Both the position numbers and the translations under genes were made by a program. From Dicaeum eximium (lineage: Eukaryota > Chordata > Aves > Passeriformes > Dicaeidae): 64,000 bases of DNA. Shown piece after piece: positions 62,617-64,000 of this stretch. Location: the NCBI GenBank assembly GCA_013396995.1, contig VWZP01010561.1, positions 159,767 to 223,766 on the forward strand, in the 5' to 3' direction. How positions within the stretch are numbered: position 1 is the stretch's first letter; each line of letters opens with the position of its first letter. The notes under the pieces are model-generated. The model saw only the letters and a program-made list of their open reading frames with translations, was not told where the DNA came from and ran no database searches.

Positions 62617-63220
62617 TGCCCAGAATCATAGGCTGCACCAAACCCCATGTAATTAAATTCTTTTTCCCCATGGGATTGTCCAATTTACTTTTGAAACCAC
62701 TATGGGTTTGTCTTCCAAAGTATCTCTGGAACATACATGTTGACTTTCTTCATTCCTCTCATCACAGCCCTTCTCCAGATTGACTAGCCCCAATCTTATT
62801 TCCCTTTGCTTCTTCCAGAAGCCAATCCAAGCCTGCCATTCTTCTCCATGCTTCTTCCTCTTCTCCTAACCCTTGGAACAGGGCCCAAAACAGGACACAA
62901 TATTCAATATGGGTTTTGTTGTTTTTTTTTTCAAACTACCACCAAACAGATGCTTGCAGAAAACTATCCAAAACAAACCCAATGCCCTTTCCCTGAGCAG
63001 CAACACATAGCCAGGATCCAGTCACTGTTTTATGTTTTGTTATAGGCACAGATTGGTATGTAAGCCTGTTTCGTTCCCTCCTCAATGCCTGGCATTCATC
63101 TGCACTGAAAGTCAGTTCTCATTTTAATCATGAAATCACTCAGTATTTTCAGAGAAGCCTGACATTCACAAGGAGCTTCGGGAACTCCCATGTCTTTCCT
63201 GTACCCTCCTGGCACCACTT
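62617..63220 (-). mobile_element. Old, diverged CR1-like LINE fragment, antisense, CDYL intron
   Basis: The layout follows antisense CR1: an AGAATCATAGGCTGCACC start, then CCCTTCTCCAGATTGACTAG, then GGGCCCAAAACAGGACACAA and TATTCAATATGGG, then a degenerate CATCTGCACTGAAAGTCA... AATCACTCAGTATTTT part. Identity is clearly lower than in the other copies, so it is an old insertion and the boundaries are uncertain. Confidence 0.6.
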
Positions 63221-64000
63221 ATGTCCTTTCCTACACTAAGTGATGAAGGGGTTAATGAGAAACCAATCCCACTTGAATAAGCAAATGAACAAACACCACC
63301 AGCAGCAATGTCTTAAAAGTGTTAACTGCAGAAATAAAACTGCAACTGTAACTGATTACAACTCAAGTACCAGACAGGGAACAATATGATCTGGAAAACT
63401 GATTAGTAAAAACAACTTGAATTTTCAATGAAAAAAAAAAAAAAAAAAAAAAAAAAAANNNNNNNNNNNNNNNNNNAAATAAAAAAAAAAGAAATTAAAA
63501 TCTGGTGCTAGAAGTAAGTTGCATTTTGTCCCTGAGTCCTTTCTGTACTTTGACTTCTTCATTGTACCCTGTATAATAATCCACAAGAGTTCAAAATTAG
63601 TTGTCCAAAATTAGTACAGGTTGCCTCACATTTAATTTTTTGCCTACAAACAGAGGTGGTTTTTTACATGTTCATATGTATTAGCAATCTCTAACTGCAA
63701 ACACTGTCAGCTTTTCCAGTCTTAACTCTGCGCTACATCAAATATTTCACAGGAGACAGGAATTCCAGACAACGATACCACAATGCAAACATAATACAGA
63801 AGAGTTTCCAGTATTTTTTCCACTTCTTCTTCAGTGATTACACAGAAAATATCTTAGAATTGTAATGTATTGGCACAGACCAGAGAAACTAAACATGAGG
63901 GTTCTAAACGTCCTATGTATCTGCCTATTTTTTGTCTGAGTATGCATACTAATAGCACTTACATTTTTGAATCAAACAGAAGTTCCACTTACTTTGAAAC
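63221..64000 (-). other. CDYL: CDYL intron to the right edge, with gap
   Basis: AT-rich intronic sequence. A poly(A) tract of at least 28 bases adjoins the gap. Nothing else is recognised. Confidence 0.6.
63459..63476. other. Assembly gap (18 N) beside a poly(A) tract
   Basis: The A run at 63431-63458 leads into 18 ambiguous bases and A-rich sequence resumes after. It is the same pattern as the gap at 30406 and probably an unresolved homopolymer. Confidence 0.98.

Noticed and set aside
58869..64000. CDYL chromodomain or long middle exon
   Set aside because: No translation in this part matches a chromodomain or the CDYL linker. These exons must lie right of the window.

Overview
The window is vertebrate nuclear DNA, most likely from a bird. 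It has two split genes with GT-AG introns, a CpG island at one promoter, several CR1 LINE fragments of the avian type and two retroviral solo LTRs of avian character, on an AT-rich and otherwise nearly empty background. There is no prokaryotic, plasmid or phage gene organisation. Two assembly gaps (30406-30434 and 63459-63476) each sit beside a long homopolymer.

Two genes can be supported. RPP40 (ribonuclease P/MRP protein subunit p40) lies on the + strand in eight coding exons between 15584 and 28302. The exons join without a frame break into a 360-residue protein. CDYL (chromodomain Y-like) lies on the - strand. Its last five coding exons (58868 down to 49289, 313 complete residues) cover the C-terminal crotonase-like domain, and the chromodomain and 5' exons lie beyond the right edge. 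The genes face each other tail to tail across about 20 kb. The same convergent CDYL/RPP40 arrangement is known on human 6p25, so the synteny is conserved.

Layout: 1-14300 is AT-rich intergenic DNA with microsatellites and one CpG-enriched, splice-flanked block near 5359-5641. At 14300-15960 is the RPP40 CpG island, which holds a cluster of homeodomain-type motifs, an antisense CR1 fragment, an NRF1-like site, a GGA microsatellite just before the start codon and a GGGAA microsatellite just after exon 1. At 15584-28362 is RPP40, with a CR1 in intron 3 and two abutting solo LTRs of opposite orientation in intron 6. At 28390-47560 is intergenic DNA with two more CR1 fragments, a perfect-looking short hairpin and a short collagen-like reading frame. 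At 47560-58868 is the CDYL 3' end, with a TG/TA-rich 3' UTR and a 1 kb CR1 in an intron. At 58869-64000 is CDYL intron with an old CR1.

The two genes do not form one pathway. RPP40 works in tRNA 5'-end and rRNA processing, and CDYL is a nuclear chromatin corepressor. I found no convincing undescribed gene system. The best leads are the promoter microsatellites and the CR1 at RPP40, the back-to-back LTR pair, and the splice-flanked block at 5.4 kb. Coordinates of exons were derived by reading splice signals and frame by hand. UTR ends and repeat boundaries are approximate.
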